Below are positions 1-7,255 of a DNA stretch of 16,182 nucleotides, piece by piece. Below the pieces are notes generated by a model that saw only the letters and a program-made list of their open reading frames with translations, ran no database searches and was not told the origin of the DNA. The position numbers and the translations under genes are program-made. Source of the stretch: Methanoculleus sp. (GTDB lineage: Archaea; Halobacteriota; Methanomicrobia; Methanomicrobiales; Methanoculleaceae); contig JALNXI010000013.1 of the NCBI GenBank assembly GCA_023230425.1, positions 1 through 16,182 on the forward strand, written 5' to 3'. The first letter of the stretch is position 1; each line of letters starts with the position of its first letter.

Positions 1-540
1 GAACAGCCCGAGAAAGATCATGACGCTCCCCAGGGTAGAGGGGTTCTTTCTGCTCATCTTTGTGCTGGCCCACGATATCGCCAGCGCCGATGCGGTGATG
101 CCGAGAAAGAAGGTCGCCGCCACACCGAGGCTCACGCGGAAACTGTCCATGCCGGTTGTATCCGCAAGTACGATGCATGCAAGAAATGTTGCCGTCAGAC
201 AGGCGGGGCAGGGCAGGGAGAGCCAGAGGAAACTGCGGCGCGAAAGATCGCTGCGCCGGGCCAACCAGTCCTTCCGTGTCCTGATACCAAGACCTATCAG
301 GCCGAGAGCGATGATCACGTGCACGAGAAGGCCGATCCCGAGTATCCCGCCGGTGACCTCTGCCGGCACGATGCCGGAGAGTATCCCCACAAGCCCGGCC
401 GCGACCGCGTAGACTCCTGCAAACAGGAGGAGTTCCCTCCTCCTGAGGGGAGAGAGTCCGCAACCCACCCCCGATTTGAGCGAGAGAACGGCGATCCCAG
501 TGATCGTGCCGGCGGTGAGAAACCCTGCGATATCACTCAC
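1..540 (-). CDS. DUF2162-type polytopic membrane protein (partial, C-terminus outside window)
   Basis: The minus strand stays open for 180 codons from a GTG at 540 to the window edge, so the C-terminus is missing. The product is strongly hydrophobic, with about five membrane segments visible (roughly residues 4-21, 37-57, 64-86, 103-120 and 125-148). Two small motifs stand out: a Gly/Cys motif SGVGCGL followed by RRRE (23-36), and CPAC (111-114) inside a membrane segment. The pattern fits the DUF2162 'predicted transporter' family of methanogens, which I recall beside CobN-like genes; this is recognition from memory, not a search. GTG 540 lies two codons past the CobN-like stop, and GGTGAGG across that stop can act as its ribosome binding site, so the two genes are probably co-transcribed. 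A role as membrane partner of the CobN-like surface protein is inferred. No ATG is available near the start. Confidence 0.72.
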   Translation of the reverse strand, partial: MSDIAGFLTAGTITGIAVLSLKSGVGCGLSPLRRRELLLFAGVYAVAAGLVGILSGIVPAEVTGGILGIGLLVHVIIALGLIGLGIRTRKDWLARRSDLSRRSFLWLSLPCPACLTATFLACIVLADTTGMDSFRVSLGVAATFFLGITASALAISWASTKMSRKNPSTLGSVMIFLGLF

Positions 541-543
541 TCC

Positions 544-3500
544 TCACCGCCTCCTGTACCAGAACCCGGTGCCGACCGCCCCAAGGATCATAAGGACCAG
601 GACGAAGGCAAGCAGCGGCATGCCGGTCGTGGATGAGGTGGCAGACTCCTTTGTCGTCTCTTTCATCACTTTCCCGCTCACGTCGTTGCCCGGGTCGGCT
701 TTTTGTGCTACCTGTCCGGCGGGGGACAGGCTATCCATACCAAACCCGCCTGAAGCGGCGGTGGTGTTGGTGGTCGTGTCCCCGTTTGTTTTGTTAGCCT
801 CTTCGCCCTTCTTTTGAAGGCCGAGGGTGTCGTCCCGGCCGCCGCTGTCTTCGGAAGATCCTCCGTCCGAACTCTGCTGCTGTTGTGCAGCCTGGGCCAC
901 GCCGGCGATGTACTCGCCGAGGATGAGGTTCCCGCAGGTATGGTGACAGCAGGTCACGCCGTGTGCATCGACCGACTTCTGGTAATCCTGGGCAAGTCTC
1001 TGTTTCACCGCCTCGCTCGGCGTCCAGTAGCCTGTGCGGATGGCATCCAGCATCCGGGCGGCCATGGACTGGAAGGCGTAGGGGTTGTTGCTGTCCAGGT
1101 AGCCGCTGACGCCGAGGTCGTGACAGTCTCCGACGTAGGTCTCGTAGACGCTATCCCACATATCGCCGGTGATGAGGTCGGGCATGCTCACGTCCCAGAT
1201 CCACAGGTATTCGACAAACCCGTTCATGTACCGGGCGCCGTCGTAGCCGTGCTCCATCATGCCCCGGATCCACTCGGGGTTGAGGTAGCGGGAGTAGAGG
1301 TCGCGGCTGAGAAAATTCTCCAGGGTCTCGACCTTCTCCCCGCCGGGGCTCCTGAGGTTGTTGATGTACATATCAGGAGCGCTGCCCGTGACGCTCTCGA
1401 TCGCCAGGCTCAGCCCGCCGACATACGCGGCGACATGCGGATGATCCAGCGTCCCGTAGAGGGTGGTCGACCGGCTGAAGATCCCGCAGTCGACGTCGCC
1501 GAGATTCTCCTTGAAGACATCGATGTACTGCTCTCCCCAGGTGTCAAGACCATAGATGTAACTCATCCGGCTGATGTAGAGATCGGCGATCTTCTGCCGG
1601 TCCTCCCAGGTGTCGCTGGCGCCGATGGCGTGATCGGTGTTGGTATTGTAGGAGTCCGGGGGCGGGCAGAAGATGCGGGCAAGCGAGAGCTGGCGCGCCT
1701 CTTCCTCGCCGTACCCGGCCGCGATGAGGCTCTGGTAAATCGCCTCGCTGTGCACTTTCACGTAATTTGGTGTTGCACCGTCGTCGGCAGCAGCCGCGAG
1801 CCGTACCGCTTTGTCGATGAGCTTGAGTTTGCTGCCGTAGATATCGCGGTACAGGCCTGATGTAACGACGAGAACGTCGATCCTCGGCCGTCCGAGCTCG
1901 GCGGCAGGGATGAGTTCCACGTCGTTCACGCGATTTCCCTTGCCCCATACCGGCCGGACGCCGAGCATCCAGAAGATCTCGGATTCCATGGTGCCCTGGT
2001 GGCGCGAGGTCTCGCACGACCAGAGGAGGAAGGCGACCTTGTCCGGGTACTCGTCGTGCTTCTCGCAGTGGGCCTGGAGCAGGGCGTCGCCCATATCCTT
2101 CCCCACCGCCCATGACGCACGCGTCGGGATGATCCGGTCGTCGAAGGTGTGGAGGTTTCTGCCTGTCGGGAGGGCGTCCGGGTTTCGTACGGGGTCGCCG
2201 TTCGGGCCGGGCGGGATATACTTCGCTTCGAGGGCGTCCAGGATCCGCGGGATCTCGATGGAACAACCGTTGATGCGGTCGAGGTAGTCCAGGGCCAGTT
2301 CGAGGTCGGCGGTGACGGCGGCCGACGTGGTCCCGAGGACTGTAGACTGGGCGCCCGCCGGGGACGTGCCGTTGAGGATGACGGCGCTGAGGAGCGTGAT
2401 GGAGACCCCTTCGGTCGCGTCAACGGCGGAGACATGCTCTGCATACTCGGGCCCGAGCATCGCCTCGATCATCGCGACAAGGCTCTCCCCGGTCGGTGTC
2501 TCGCTCAGGGTATGGGACCCGTAGGGCATGAAGGCGGTCTTCATCTCCCGGAGGTACCCGCTGAGGTCGGGGAGAAACGCCTCGAAGGTACTGTTATCGG
2601 TCTTCAGCACGGTCAGGTCGGCGCCAAGGGCACGATCAATGTTGTTTTCCTGTATTGCGGCAAGGATCTTCTCTTTGTATCGGGCCTTCACGGCATCGTC
2701 GACAACCTCACGGTAGTTGGCGAGGGTCCCTTCGAGATCGGCAAACGGGCCGTAGAGCCCGGAGGGGATGAGGACCGGCGTCATGAAATCGACGATTGCC
2801 ATGTTCGCCCGGCGGCGGTTGAACGTCCCTTCCGCATCCATGGACAGGACACTGATATGGGGCATATCCCCGCTCAGGATCGCGCCCCAGTCGTCGGCGG
2901 CGAGCCCTCCTTCTTTCCCGGGCATCATCGGGATGTTTGAGAAGATGGAGAAGATCGCGTCGGCGTCGTAGACACGGTCCATGTACATGTAGAAGGCGAG
3001 GTACTGGTGCGTAGGAGGAATCTCACCGTCGTGGTAGAGAACGTTGTCGTCCTGGTCCCAGCCCCACACCGGGTGGGGTACAAGCAGGACGTTGCCGTAC
3101 CTGATGGTCGGGATGACGATCGAACCTTCGTAGACCATGATATTGCCGGGCGGCGGCCCCCAGATCGCGGTCATCTCGTCCTGCTTCTCTTTGGGGAGTT
3201 CGTTGAACCACTGGAGGTACTGCGACTCCGGGATCAGGATGCAGTCGCCCTGTTGGACGCGCTCTTCCAGGATCTCGGGCGCCCAGGTTGCGATGTTGTG
3301 GCCCCTGGTCATCATCAACTCGGCCAGTTCGTCCCGGTCGGGGAGGGGTTCGGAGCCGAGATTGTAGCCGCGCTCCTTCATCGCACCAAGCAGCGCTGAA
3401 AGGCTTGCCTGTGCGTCGAGGTAAAAGTCCGGGTCCGATCCCACGCCTGCCTTTCCCCCGGCGTCAGCGTAGTAGGGGATCACCACCTTCTTCTCCGCAT

Positions 3501-5256
3501 TCGCGGTGCGATGGAGCCTGACCCAGCCAAGGGTGCGGTCGGTCATCCATGCCACCTGGTCGTCGATCGGTTTGTTGTAGAGGGTGCCGGTAACCGGGTC
3601 CAGTTCCTTGGCGGCGATGACGATCGGTTCGATGAGGCCGTCCTGCTCCCCGTAGCTCAGGTCATACCTCTGTCCGGGGCTGACACCGTGAGGGCTGTTC
3701 TTCCATGTCGTCTCGTTCTCGTAGAAGGGTCGGATGGCATAGAGGACCGGTACATTCAGTTCCTGCAGGTTCCTGATACCGCGATCGGGATCCCGGGAAT
3801 CAAGTCTGGCTCCCGTAGAGAATCGAACGGCGGTGTCGATGAGCACGTTACCATCCTTGAGGAAATACCCGGTTCGTACGGGATCATCGTACCCATAGGT
3901 GCCCACAATGACGTTTGCGCCCCAACCTTCGAATGATCGTACCAGGGCATCGATCATCACTTTGTCGTTCTCGAGGTACTTGTACGAATTGGGCATGATC
4001 CCGACGGTCGGCGCCGCTGCGTCGTACGTGCCTGTGGCAGCATACCAGTCCAGGTAACTGGCGGCGTCGGCAAAGATCTCTGGTGCATCGGGGTGATAGA
4101 TCCCATAGAGTGGACGTTCTTCAGGCGGTTCCACGCTCATGCTGAGGTTGCAGTAGGTGACGCCGATAAAACGGACAAGGTTGTTGTAATTTTTCTGCGA
4201 TGGGTATTTCATGTATTCCTGGATCGTGGCGAATTCCGGGCCGGTAGTATTGATGGTATTGAGGGGGTAGTGGAAAGAGTTCTGACCCTTGGGTCCCCAG
4301 GCAATGATCACGGCACCTCGGTCCCGGGCCTGCATCACAGCATCCTTGAATGTGTCAAAATCTGCTGGTGTCATCTCGGAGAGGAGAATGACCTTTGAAC
4401 GACTGAGATCAAAGGGGGAGGTTTTGTACCAACTGGCGTGATAAACGGTCACATTTAGCTTCGCACTAATAAAGGGATCGTCGGCGACTGTCTCCAGTAT
4501 CCCGGCTTCATATATGTCCGCGACATAACTAAACTCCGGCCTGCCGGCGGGCGGCACCGGCGCGGCAAGGTCATGCGCCGTCCCATACCCGATCTCGTCC
4601 AGTGCGAGGATGAGATTTCCGAGGTTCTCTTCTCCGCCGTAGAGCCAGTACCTGGTCATGTTCCCATCTGCGGGGGTACCGGGACCGTCACCGAGATCGA
4701 ATGTTATCACGACGGCGTTTGCGCTCAGGGTGGCGTTGACCGCTTCGACGGTGACGTTGTCGAGCGATGCCAGAAATACGAGGGTTTCATTGGAGAAATC
4801 GTAGGAGAGCGCTCCCGTCTCGTTGAGGAGCGTCACGTTCAGGGACGATGCGGCCGCTGCGGCCTCCAGCCCCTCCGGCATACCGGTCTCGTTCACGACG
4901 AAGGTGAGACGGTGAGACGTCTCGTTCCCTGCCGGTGTGGCGTTGGCCGCTTCCGCTGGGGTGGCGTTGGTCACCTCCGTGGGAGTGGTGTTGGTCACCT
5001 CAGTCGGCGTGGGGGTGACCGCTTCCGTGGGGGTGGCGGTAACCGTTCCCGGCGGTATCCCATCAGGTTCCTCCGCTCCTGTGGCGTTGCCGGAATGCCG
5101 GAGCGTGATACTGTCATCCTCCACCGGGGTCCCGTTGAACGTTTCACCCGGTCCGGGGGTGATGGTGGGCGCCGGGGCTACGCCGGCGGTGTACGCACCC
5201 GCGCCCTGGAAGGCCAGCAGCAGTGCAAACAAACACGCAAGTATCGGTCGCGTCAT
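544..5256 (-). CDS. Secreted, membrane-anchored CobN-like (cobaltochelatase large subunit family) protein
   Basis: This 1570-aa protein is related to the CobN/ChlH chelatase large subunit over most of its length. Recognisable stretches include VVIPYYADAGGKAGVGSDP, RYGNVLLVPHPVWGW, PPTHQYLAFYMYMDR and FNRRRANMAIVDFMTP. Unlike cytoplasmic CobN it begins with a signal peptide (about residues 1-21). A Thr/Pro/Asn linker follows (71-112), with 14 N-x-S/T sequons in roughly the first 270 residues. Near the C-terminus come a Gln/Ser/Gly/Asp-rich linker (about 1455-1540) and a single hydrophobic anchor ending WYRRR (1546-1570). The bulk is therefore predicted outside the cell, where ATP and CobS/CobT-type AAA partners are absent. 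The usual HxGxHGxxEWLPGK motif is replaced by SIFSNIPMMPGK (770-781), and a CCHHTC cluster sits at 1436-1441. Metal or corrinoid capture is more likely than ATP-driven chelation, but that is inferred. GGGGCGTG precedes the ATG. Confidence 0.88.
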   Translation of the reverse strand: MTRPILACLFALLLAFQGAGAYTAGVAPAPTITPGPGETFNGTPVEDDSITLRHSGNATGAEEPDGIPPGTVTATPTEAVTPTPTEVTNTTPTEVTNATPAEAANATPAGNETSHRLTFVVNETGMPEGLEAAAAASSLNVTLLNETGALSYDFSNETLVFLASLDNVTVEAVNATLSANAVVITFDLGDGPGTPADGNMTRYWLYGGEENLGNLILALDEIGYGTAHDLAAPVPPAGRPEFSYVADIYEAGILETVADDPFISAKLNVTVYHASWYKTSPFDLSRSKVILLSEMTPADFDTFKDAVMQARDRGAVIIAWGPKGQNSFHYPLNTINTTGPEFATIQEYMKYPSQKNYNNLVRFIGVTYCNLSMSVEPPEERPLYGIYHPDAPEIFADAASYLDWYAATGTYDAAAPTVGIMPNSYKYLENDKVMIDALVRSFEGWGANVIVGTYGYDDPVRTGYFLKDGNVLIDTAVRFSTGARLDSRDPDRGIRNLQELNVPVLYAIRPFYENETTWKNSPHGVSPGQRYDLSYGEQDGLIEPIVIAAKELDPVTGTLYNKPIDDQVAWMTDRTLGWVRLHRTANAEKKVVIPYYADAGGKAGVGSDPDFYLDAQASLSALLGAMKERGYNLGSEPLPDRDELAELMMTRGHNIATWAPEILEERVQQGDCILIPESQYLQWFNELPKEKQDEMTAIWGPPPGNIMVYEGSIVIPTIRYGNVLLVPHPVWGWDQDDNVLYHDGEIPPTHQYLAFYMYMDRVYDADAIFSIFSNIPMMPGKEGGLAADDWGAILSGDMPHISVLSMDAEGTFNRRRANMAIVDFMTPVLIPSGLYGPFADLEGTLANYREVVDDAVKARYKEKILAAIQENNIDRALGADLTVLKTDNSTFEAFLPDLSGYLREMKTAFMPYGSHTLSETPTGESLVAMIEAMLGPEYAEHVSAVDATEGVSITLLSAVILNGTSPAGAQSTVLGTTSAAVTADLELALDYLDRINGCSIEIPRILDALEAKYIPPGPNGDPVRNPDALPTGRNLHTFDDRIIPTRASWAVGKDMGDALLQAHCEKHDEYPDKVAFLLWSCETSRHQGTMESEIFWMLGVRPVWGKGNRVNDVELIPAAELGRPRIDVLVVTSGLYRDIYGSKLKLIDKAVRLAAAADDGATPNYVKVHSEAIYQSLIAAGYGEEEARQLSLARIFCPPPDSYNTNTDHAIGASDTWEDRQKIADLYISRMSYIYGLDTWGEQYIDVFKENLGDVDCGIFSRSTTLYGTLDHPHVAAYVGGLSLAIESVTGSAPDMYINNLRSPGGEKVETLENFLSRDLYSRYLNPEWIRGMMEHGYDGARYMNGFVEYLWIWDVSMPDLITGDMWDSVYETYVGDCHDLGVSGYLDSNNPYAFQSMAARMLDAIRTGYWTPSEAVKQRLAQDYQKSVDAHGVTCCHHTCGNLILGEYIAGVAQAAQQQQSSDGGSSEDSGGRDDTLGLQKKGEEANKTNGDTTTNTTAASGGFGMDSLSPAGQVAQKADPGNDVSGKVMKETTKESATSSTTGMPLLAFVLVLMILGAVGTGFWYRRR
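4921..5046 (-). repeat. Thr/Pro/Glu/Asn low-complexity repeat in the CobN-like N-terminus
   Basis: About six degenerate units of the type TPTEVTN, TPTEAV or ATPAEAAN run through residues 71-112 of the CobN-like protein. At DNA level they are imperfect 18-24 bp direct repeats (minus-strand units such as ACTCCCACGGAGGTGACCA). The stretch has four NxT sequons and resembles the glycosylated stalk of archaeal surface proteins. It is probably prone to slippage and length variation. Confidence 0.75.
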
Positions 5257-5480
5257 GGTTCTTCACGCCCCTGAACATCATAGGGAGATTTTGCTACGGG
5301 GTTCACGATCTCCACAGCATGGAATACTTCGATGCCTCTCCCCCGCGCCGTACCCTGCTTTTTCACACCGAAGAGGGGAGAGGCGATCCCCGGCTTCGGG
5401 CCGGTTGCGCTCCAGGCGATGCCGGCATTGCAGTTCTCTGATTCTGACGTTATTTTCTGCACATCTACACGAGTGTACAC
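5253..5480 (-). CDS. Possible 75-aa leader ORF coupled to the CobN-like gene
   Basis: An open frame starts at GTG 5480. AGGTGAT, a match to the 3' part of the archaeal SD consensus, lies 3 nt before it. The stop overlaps the CobN-like start in an ATGA arrangement, the classic geometry of translational coupling. I recognise no domain: no clear membrane segment, one Cys, rather basic in the middle. A TATA-like element (5503-5513) is centred about 28 nt upstream, so the transcript may begin close to the GTG, which would leave the SD outside the mRNA. The segment may simply be the 5' leader of the CobN-like mRNA. Confidence 0.33.
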   Translation of the reverse strand: MYTRVDVQKITSESENCNAGIAWSATGPKPGIASPLFGVKKQGTARGRGIEVFHAVEIVNPVAKSPYDVQGREEP

Positions 5481-5502
5481 GAAATCACCTGTTCTGTGAT
5501 TC

Positions 5503-5513
5503 TTTATGCATAA
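5503..5513 (-). promoter_or_regulatory. Candidate TATA box for the CobN-like operon
   Basis: On the minus strand this reads TTATGCATAAA, the best TATA-like AT-rich element upstream of the CobN-like gene in a GC-rich context. Transcription would start near 5482, giving a leader of about 225 nt, or nearly none for the 75-aa ORF. Two direct TACACGA repeats with a 10-bp period (5466-5472 and 5476-5482, plus strand) lie at the predicted start and could be an operator. Confidence 0.35.
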
Positions 5514-5546
5514 TCTCTGGAACTCTTTCAGATTCGGCCATCCTAT

Positions 5547-5575
5547 GAGAATCCCGGTCTGATACCGGGATTCTC
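5547..5575. repeat. Perfect 12-bp inverted repeat (strong hairpin)
   Basis: GAGAATCCCGGT and its exact reverse complement are separated by the 5-nt loop CTGAT. No T-tract follows on either strand, so an intrinsic terminator is not obvious. It lies just upstream of the candidate CobN promoter. A second weaker hairpin (CTCCGC ... GCGGAG, 5579-5600) follows directly. It could be an operator, an mRNA structure or the end of a mobile element. Confidence 0.6.
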
Positions 5576-5611
5576 TCTCCGCCCCCGGTCGGGAGCGGAG
5601 TCGGCATCACG

Positions 5612-5716
5612 GCCTGTATATTCTAAAAGAGATTTGGTCGTAATAGCCTGTACCCAAAAAAGATTCTAAAATGTCTTAGTTTCCGATAATGTTTTGAATA
5701 AATGCACATTTTAGAA
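5612..5716. repeat. AT-rich block with two direct and one inverted TTCTAAAA elements
   Basis: GCCTGTA followed by ATTCTAAAA occurs twice (5612-5628 and 5646-5671). A third element, ACATTTTAGAA (5706-5716), is the exact inverse of TTCTAAAATGT (5664-5674), giving an 11-bp inverted repeat around 31 nt. The composition contrasts sharply with the GC-rich flanks. Regulator binding sites and terminal repeats of a lost insertion element are both possible. Confidence 0.5.
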
Positions 5717-6016
5717 AGATGTTCGGGTTCCCGGCTCTGCCGGTACGCTCCCTTCTTCACGACGAAAGCAGGAACGGGCCGGGTTGCCGCCTCCTCCCGG
5801 GTCCTGCGCTGGTAGGTGCAGGGGTATCGAATCCGGGAGGGATGACCTCCCGTTCCGTTCAGGAAGTCCCGGCCCGGCGGTATCTTTCAGAGAACTGCAT
5901 CTGGTGCCGGGTCGATCATCAAACGTCGGGATACAGGCGTGCCGGTTCATTGGCAGATTTTTGCTATCCGGAGCCCGCTTTTTGGGAGAAATTTTACCGG
6001 CAATCATGATGCCGCC

Positions 6017-6032
6017 TCTCCCTATAGGGAGA
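6017..6032. repeat. 16-bp perfect palindrome downstream of the 186-aa gene
   Basis: TCTCCCTATAGGGAGA is a perfect palindrome 28 bp beyond the stop of the minus-strand 186-aa gene. The position suits a 3'-end structure, but no T-run follows directly on the minus strand. A protein binding site is equally possible. Confidence 0.35.
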
Positions 6033-6059
6033 AGTCATGCGCTTTTTCGTTGACACCCG

Positions 6060-6620
6060 CTAATGATAGATCAGACTCATCAGGCGTGGGTTCAGCATGC
6101 ATCCGTAACAAAACTGTGTTGCAAGGCCGATTGAATCGTCAGGCTCCTCAAAATCATACCAATCCCATTCATCCTGGGTCTTAGGCCGAATACCTGCTCG
6201 CATTGCGCCGATGTTTCTTGCATCGTAGCCGTTCTCACACAATATCAGAACGCAGTGTCCGGTATACGGAGTACTTGTTCTTTTTGCACGTAAATAGCCC
6301 AATTCGTAGGTGACCGAATCGTTAATGCCGTGCTCATTCTCCTCTTCTTTGAAAAAGTAGACTATATGGACCTGGCTTCCATCAATCAGGCATTCGGACA
6401 TCCGCACATTATACGCCGAATGATCCTCATCTGGCTGCTGAGGATTCTGTTCTTGGAGATCATACGATACCCTTGCGCTAAACCCTTCTTTGTCGCAGAG
6501 GTGTTTCTTTAACATTTCCAGGTGGGGTCTGCGAAAAGAGCCTATTATTCCAATATTTACTCTCTTTTTTACATCTTCCGGGAATCCGAGCTCTTCAGAT
6601 AACCCAGAAAGAAAACTCAT
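6060..6620 (-). CDS. Hypothetical 186-aa protein with nucleoside deoxyribosyltransferase/TIR-like features
   Basis: The protein has an alternating alpha/beta pattern. A first strand with a loop reads NIGIIGSFRRPH (about 22-33). A later hydrophobic strand, VHIVYFF, leads to a helix with YELGYLRAK (about 119-135), then another strand, CVLILCENG. The order (Gly-loop strand, acidic middle, hydrophobic strand, then a Glu in an ELG helix) is that of the nucleoside 2-deoxyribosyltransferase-like and TIR-like nucleotide-binding folds, where the helix Glu is often catalytic. I cannot name a family, so an N-glycosidase or NAD-cleaving activity is only a hypothesis. The ATG at 6620 has no convincing SD. 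The gene diverges from the winged-helix gene at 6740, with about 120 bp between the two starts, and has more AT-rich codons than its neighbours, suggesting transfer. Confidence 0.7.
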   Translation of the reverse strand: MSFLSGLSEELGFPEDVKKRVNIGIIGSFRRPHLEMLKKHLCDKEGFSARVSYDLQEQNPQQPDEDHSAYNVRMSECLIDGSQVHIVYFFKEEENEHGINDSVTYELGYLRAKRTSTPYTGHCVLILCENGYDARNIGAMRAGIRPKTQDEWDWYDFEEPDDSIGLATQFCYGCMLNPRLMSLIYH

Positions 6621-6665
6621 GAGAAGAGATCACGAATTGGTACTGATAATCGTTGCAGATGGTTT

Positions 6666-6707
6666 TTTGTTACCTGTTCTCACAAACCCTTATATGTAAG
6701 TAACAAA
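6666..6707. promoter_or_regulatory. Divergent promoter with inverted-repeat operator
   Basis: TTTGTTAC (6666-6673) and its exact inverse GTAACAAA (6700-6707) flank a TATA-like CTTATATG (6689-6696). A second AT-rich element, AAATATAGG, at 6704-6712 is about 30 nt before the ATG at 6740. Two half-sites bracketing a TATA box are a plausible repressor operator. The winged-helix protein encoded next door is the natural candidate to bind, perhaps controlling both directions. Confidence 0.5.
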
Positions 6708-6739
6708 TATAGGACCTATAGCACGGAGTAGATGAGCAC

Positions 6740-7255
6740 ATGGATCAGGCTGAAGTGGATACGTATCTTGCTAAAGTACCATCTGTTATCATCAACGCCA
6801 CTGCTCCATTGGGGGACAAGAAGTGCTGGGCGTTGTACATTGCACTGCTGGACAGTGATGAGGGATTGAGGTTTAACCAGTTGAAAGGGATCTTCAAAGC
6901 TGAGTCCCCTGAAATTTCCCGCTCTCTCAAATCACTGGCAAGCGCCGGGCTTATTACAAAACGTGCGCGCCGTCTGGCTGATGTAGGGAACAATGAAGTG
7001 TCGTATTACGTACCGACGATTCTCGGGGAGAGCCTTATAAAGTCACTTTACAGGGGCATGTTGCCATCAAAACCTATAGGCATCAGGCAAGCAGCCACCG
7101 TACGGGCAGAGTATGCAGGACTCAAGGGCAGTAACACCGGGGTCAGGATCCGTATTGGTGACCGGATAAGTGATTCTACAAAGTATTCACGCAGCGCGCC
7201 CCAACACTATGGTACTATTTCAGGCACATCTCAAGGATGTGTGAGCCATGGATGA
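6740..7255 (+). CDS. Winged helix-turn-helix transcriptional regulator
   Basis: A 171-aa protein with an ArsR/MarR-like winged helix at about residues 25-100. The recognisable parts are KKCWALYIALL, FNQLKGIF, a recognition-helix segment EISRSLKSLASAGLI, and a wing with Arg/Lys leading to VSYYVPTILGESLIKSL. The tail (about 115-171) is basic, low in hydrophobic residues and has no recognised domain. GGAG (6725-6728) is a usable SD 11 nt before the ATG. The gene overlaps the next by 8 nt, so the two are co-transcribed. It probably regulates its own divergent promoter, which has an inverted repeat. The DNA target is inferred, and the ligand, if any, is unknown. Confidence 0.78.
   Translation: MDQAEVDTYLAKVPSVIINATAPLGDKKCWALYIALLDSDEGLRFNQLKGIFKAESPEISRSLKSLASAGLITKRARRLADVGNNEVSYYVPTILGESLIKSLYRGMLPSKPIGIRQAATVRAEYAGLKGSNTGVRIRIGDRISDSTKYSRSAPQHYGTISGTSQGCVSHG

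Larger units (their letters stand above)
5576..6059. other. Intergenic region without a recognised gene
   Basis: Between the CobN promoter region and the 186-aa minus-strand gene, several frames are open on both strands for up to about 95 codons. None gives a recognisable protein and the frames compete, as expected of GC-rich non-coding DNA. The contents are a hairpin, an AT-rich block with three TTCTAAAA-type elements (5612-5716) and a 16-bp palindrome (6017-6032). A decayed gene cannot be excluded. Confidence 0.55.

Noticed and set aside
814..1860. 348-aa plus-strand open frame
   Set aside because: Lies wholly antisense to the CobN-like gene, whose protein is recognisable over the same stretch; long antisense frames are common in GC-rich DNA.
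4573..5274. 233-aa plus-strand open frame with Gly/Arg repeats
   Set aside because: Antisense to the Thr/Pro repeat and signal peptide of the CobN-like protein; its repeats mirror that region.
5719..6009. 96-aa plus-strand and 98-aa minus-strand frames
   Set aside because: They overlap each other and other open frames, with no family resemblance and no convincing ribosome binding site.
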